Below the pieces are notes generated by a model that was not told the origin of the DNA, ran no database searches, and saw only the letters and a program-made list of their open reading frames with translations. Of a stretch of DNA of 64,000 nucleotides, positions 61,883-64,000 are shown piece by piece. Location: the NCBI GenBank assembly GCA_945859605.1, contig OX243814.1, positions 35,082,952 through 35,146,951 on the forward strand. Direction: 5' to 3'. A program made the translations under genes and the position numbers. The stretch's first letter is position 1. Each line of letters starts with the position of its first letter. The DNA is from Lumbricus rubellus. Lineage: Eukaryota; Annelida; Clitellata; Crassiclitellata; Lumbricidae.

Positions 61883-61953
61883 GCAATTTTTTCTTACCGT
61901 CCCCGTTTTGGGGACGCTAGGCACAAGTGCCCCCATCAACTTTTCCAGGCTGG
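61883..61953 (+). repeat. Left arm of a distant inverted repeat
   Basis: It contains 'accgtccccgttttggggac', 'gctaggcacaagtgccccca' and 'tcaac', pairing with 63657-63712. The arms enclose the SINE and the CATA/TGTA element. Confidence 0.75.
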
Positions 61954-62212
61954 CTTGGTCAACTGTGAAGGTTTCATATATATTTCAACTATTTAATCAT
62001 GAAAATAAGCATACTTGTAGCTAAATAAATCAAGTTGTACAAAAAAACTCATAGTTTGCTATAAATTATTATGAAAATTTTCAGAAAATCAAGAAAAACT
62101 GTCAAATTTATGGGTTTTTTGCCTTGCTTTTAGACAGCAGCAACGCCAGCGACACTGTATTCTACTAGACTGGAAGAATTGATTTGTTTGCATGTTTGTA
62201 TTGTATTCGTAC

Positions 62213-62390
62213 TTGTTATAGCGTCCTTCAAGTTAACTACTCAGAGGCGCTCCCGACTACAGCGCGGACACTGCATCGGAGTTTCACGACGAAGCGCTGA
62301 GCAATTGCGAGTGAAGGACTTTGCCAAGGTCCTTACGTGGTGACTAGAGGTGGGTTATAACCTGCAACCCTCCAGCTTGCATTGCGACAC
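62213..62390 (-). repeat. tRNA-derived SINE, head interrupted
   Basis: A reverse-complement copy of the 35076 family whose tRNA-like head is cut off where the element at 62398 begins. Confidence 0.75.
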
Positions 62391-62397
62391 GGTATCC

Positions 62398-63417
62398 GGA
62401 CATTACCCCCGGCCCATTACTCCATGCCATTACCCCCCTGCCATTACCTCCCGACCATTACCACCCATAGGACATTACCCCCGCCAATGCCATTACATCC
62501 CGTCTGTTTACATTTAGGTCCAGTGAATGTATGTATGTATGTATGTATGTATGTATTTACGTATGTATGTATGCATGTATGTATGTATGTATGTATGTAT
62601 GTAGGCATGCATGTACGCATGTATGTGCGTACGTACGTATGTATGTATGCATGTAGGCATACATAGCTGAATACATACGCACATGCGCAAGTACATATTA
62701 TATACATGAATGTAAGCATAAACATATATACGTACGTATGTACAGTGTTGTACACACATGTATACATACATACATACTTACATACATACCTACATACATA
62801 CATACATACCCACATACATACATGCTGACATACATACACACTTATATACATACATACATACATACATACCCCCTGCCAATGTCATTACATCCCGTCTGTT
62901 TACATTTAGGTCCAGTGAATGTATGTATGTATGTACGTATGTATGCATGTATGTATGTATGTATGTATGTAGGCATGCATGCACGCATGTACGCATGTAT
63001 GTACGTACGTATGTACGTATGTATGTATGTATGTATGTATGTATGTATGTATGTAGGCATACATAGATGAATACATACGCACATGCGCAAGTACATACAT
63101 ACATGAATGTAAGCATAAACCTATATACGTACGTATGTACAGTGTTGTTCACACATGCATACATACATACATACTTACATACATACCTACATACATACAT
63201 ACATATATACATACCCACATACATACATGCTGACATACATACACACTTATATACATACTTACATACATACATACATATTTACATTCGTACATGCAAACAC
63301 TGGACCTAAATGTAAACGGACGGGGGGGGGGGGGTAAATGGCAAAGGGTGATGTCCTACGGGGGGTAATGTCCTACGGGGGTAATGGCAGGTGGGTAATG
63401 GGCCGGGGGTAAAGTCC
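62398..63417. mobile_element. About 1-kb inverted-end element filled with CATA/TGTA arrays
   Basis: The ends GGACATTACCCCCGGCCCAT and ATGGGCCGGGGGTAAAGTCC are near inverses, with further attaccccc/gggggtaat copies behind them. Inside, a unit of about 390 bp occurs twice (about 62480-62875 and 62875-63275): 'cattacatcccgtctgttta', a (tgta)n array, a unique spacer, then a (cata)n array. Each unit is thus a palindrome. Open frames here (YVCMYV, THTYIH) are repeat artefacts. Confidence 0.8.
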
Positions 63418-63656
63418 TATAAAGTCCTAGACCCTTGCAGCACTGTCACTTACAGTTAGAGATCTTCCCTGCCAGCATTTGCATGGGTATTAGACAGACT
63501 CCATATGGGTTTCACACGGGTCCCACGTGGGAATAAGGGTCCTATATGAGACCCATGATAGCTTGCAGGCAGGGTTGGCCTTGGCGTGCTGAGGAAACAC
63601 ATATGCATATTATTACTATAGTTGAAAACGCAGTGAAAGTCACATATTGTTGTTTA

Positions 63657-63712
63657 GAAAGTTGATGGGGGCACTTGTGCCTAGCGTCCCCGAAATGGGG
63701 ACGGTATTTACG
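63657..63712 (-). repeat. Right arm of a distant inverted repeat
   Basis: Near-perfect reverse complement of part of 61883-61953 ('tgggggcacttgtgcctagc', 'gtccccgaaatggggacggt'). From 63720 to the window end I see only AT-rich sequence. Confidence 0.75.
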
Positions 63713-64000
63713 AGCATAATAAAAATATTAACCAAAGATGAATCAATGTTACAAAATTTATACAGGTAGATAACAGCACCAATAATATGGGTATATATGC
63801 ACATTTTCGATTGCAGCAGGTTTTTACCCAAAAATATAATTTTATATTGATAACTTTTAAAAAATTTAAAATTTTGGAAAATCGAAATAAAAATCTATCT
63901 GGCATATACAAAAACAAAACAAAATCTGCCATATTATATCTTATTTTAAAGATAATTTAGTACACGGTCAGTCCCAATGGTTGGCAACTTTGAGTATTGC

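Noticed and set aside
62382..63337. Many overlapping frames rich in Tyr, Cys, Val, His and Thr
   Set aside because: They are translations of CATA/TGTA tetranucleotide arrays.

Overview
This is a eukaryotic window, almost certainly from a marine invertebrate. It has AT-rich intergenic DNA, phase-consistent spliced genes with GT-AG introns, tRNA-derived SINEs, and many short inverted-repeat transposons. Conserved proteins are animal (snurportin-1, KDM2, CXorf38-like, Mab-21/cGAS-like). The very frequent motif taggccta recalls echinoderm genomes, but that species guess is an inference from memory.

Layout. 0-3 kb: the 3' end of a plus-strand gene for a protein with about six dsRNA-binding-like repeats, with a 71-bp tandem repeat in its 3' UTR. 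7.2-12.1 kb, minus strand: a five-exon gene joining a CXorf38-like domain with a HEPN-type RxxxxH motif to a C-terminal TIR domain. 12-17 kb: transposon territory, with two 677/678-bp elements in inverted orientation and an unknown minus-strand ORF split by a 286-bp element. 17.2-23.7 kb: SNUPN (snurportin-1) with a CCAAT/E-box promoter. 24.7-39.2 kb: a KDM2-type histone demethylase in 16 coding exons (JmjC, CXXC, PHD), ending without the F-box and leucine-rich repeats of other KDM2 proteins. 38-53 kb: mostly non-autonomous DNA transposons, plus one unrecognised basic/poly-alanine ORF at 44.6 kb. 53.3-56.2 kb: a Mab-21/cGAS-like receptor gene with apparently intact nucleotidyltransferase acidic residues and a helical-repeat C-terminal half, in two reading frames that a 40-nt intron would join. 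56.5-64 kb: a retrotransposon remnant, more hAT-like elements, four tRNA-Cys genes in duplicated segments, SINE copies and a roughly 1-kb palindromic CATA/TGTA element.

Biology. SNUPN and KDM2 are housekeeping genes (snRNP import and chromatin). The dsRNA-binding protein, the HEPN/TIR protein and the cGAS-like receptor each belong to families tied to nucleic-acid sensing or TIR signalling. Their presence in one 56-kb stretch is suggestive, but nothing in the sequence shows that they work together.

Limits. Exon ends were placed by eye from splice consensus, reading phase and remembered homologues. First exons and transcript ends are uncertain. No alignment or database search was run.
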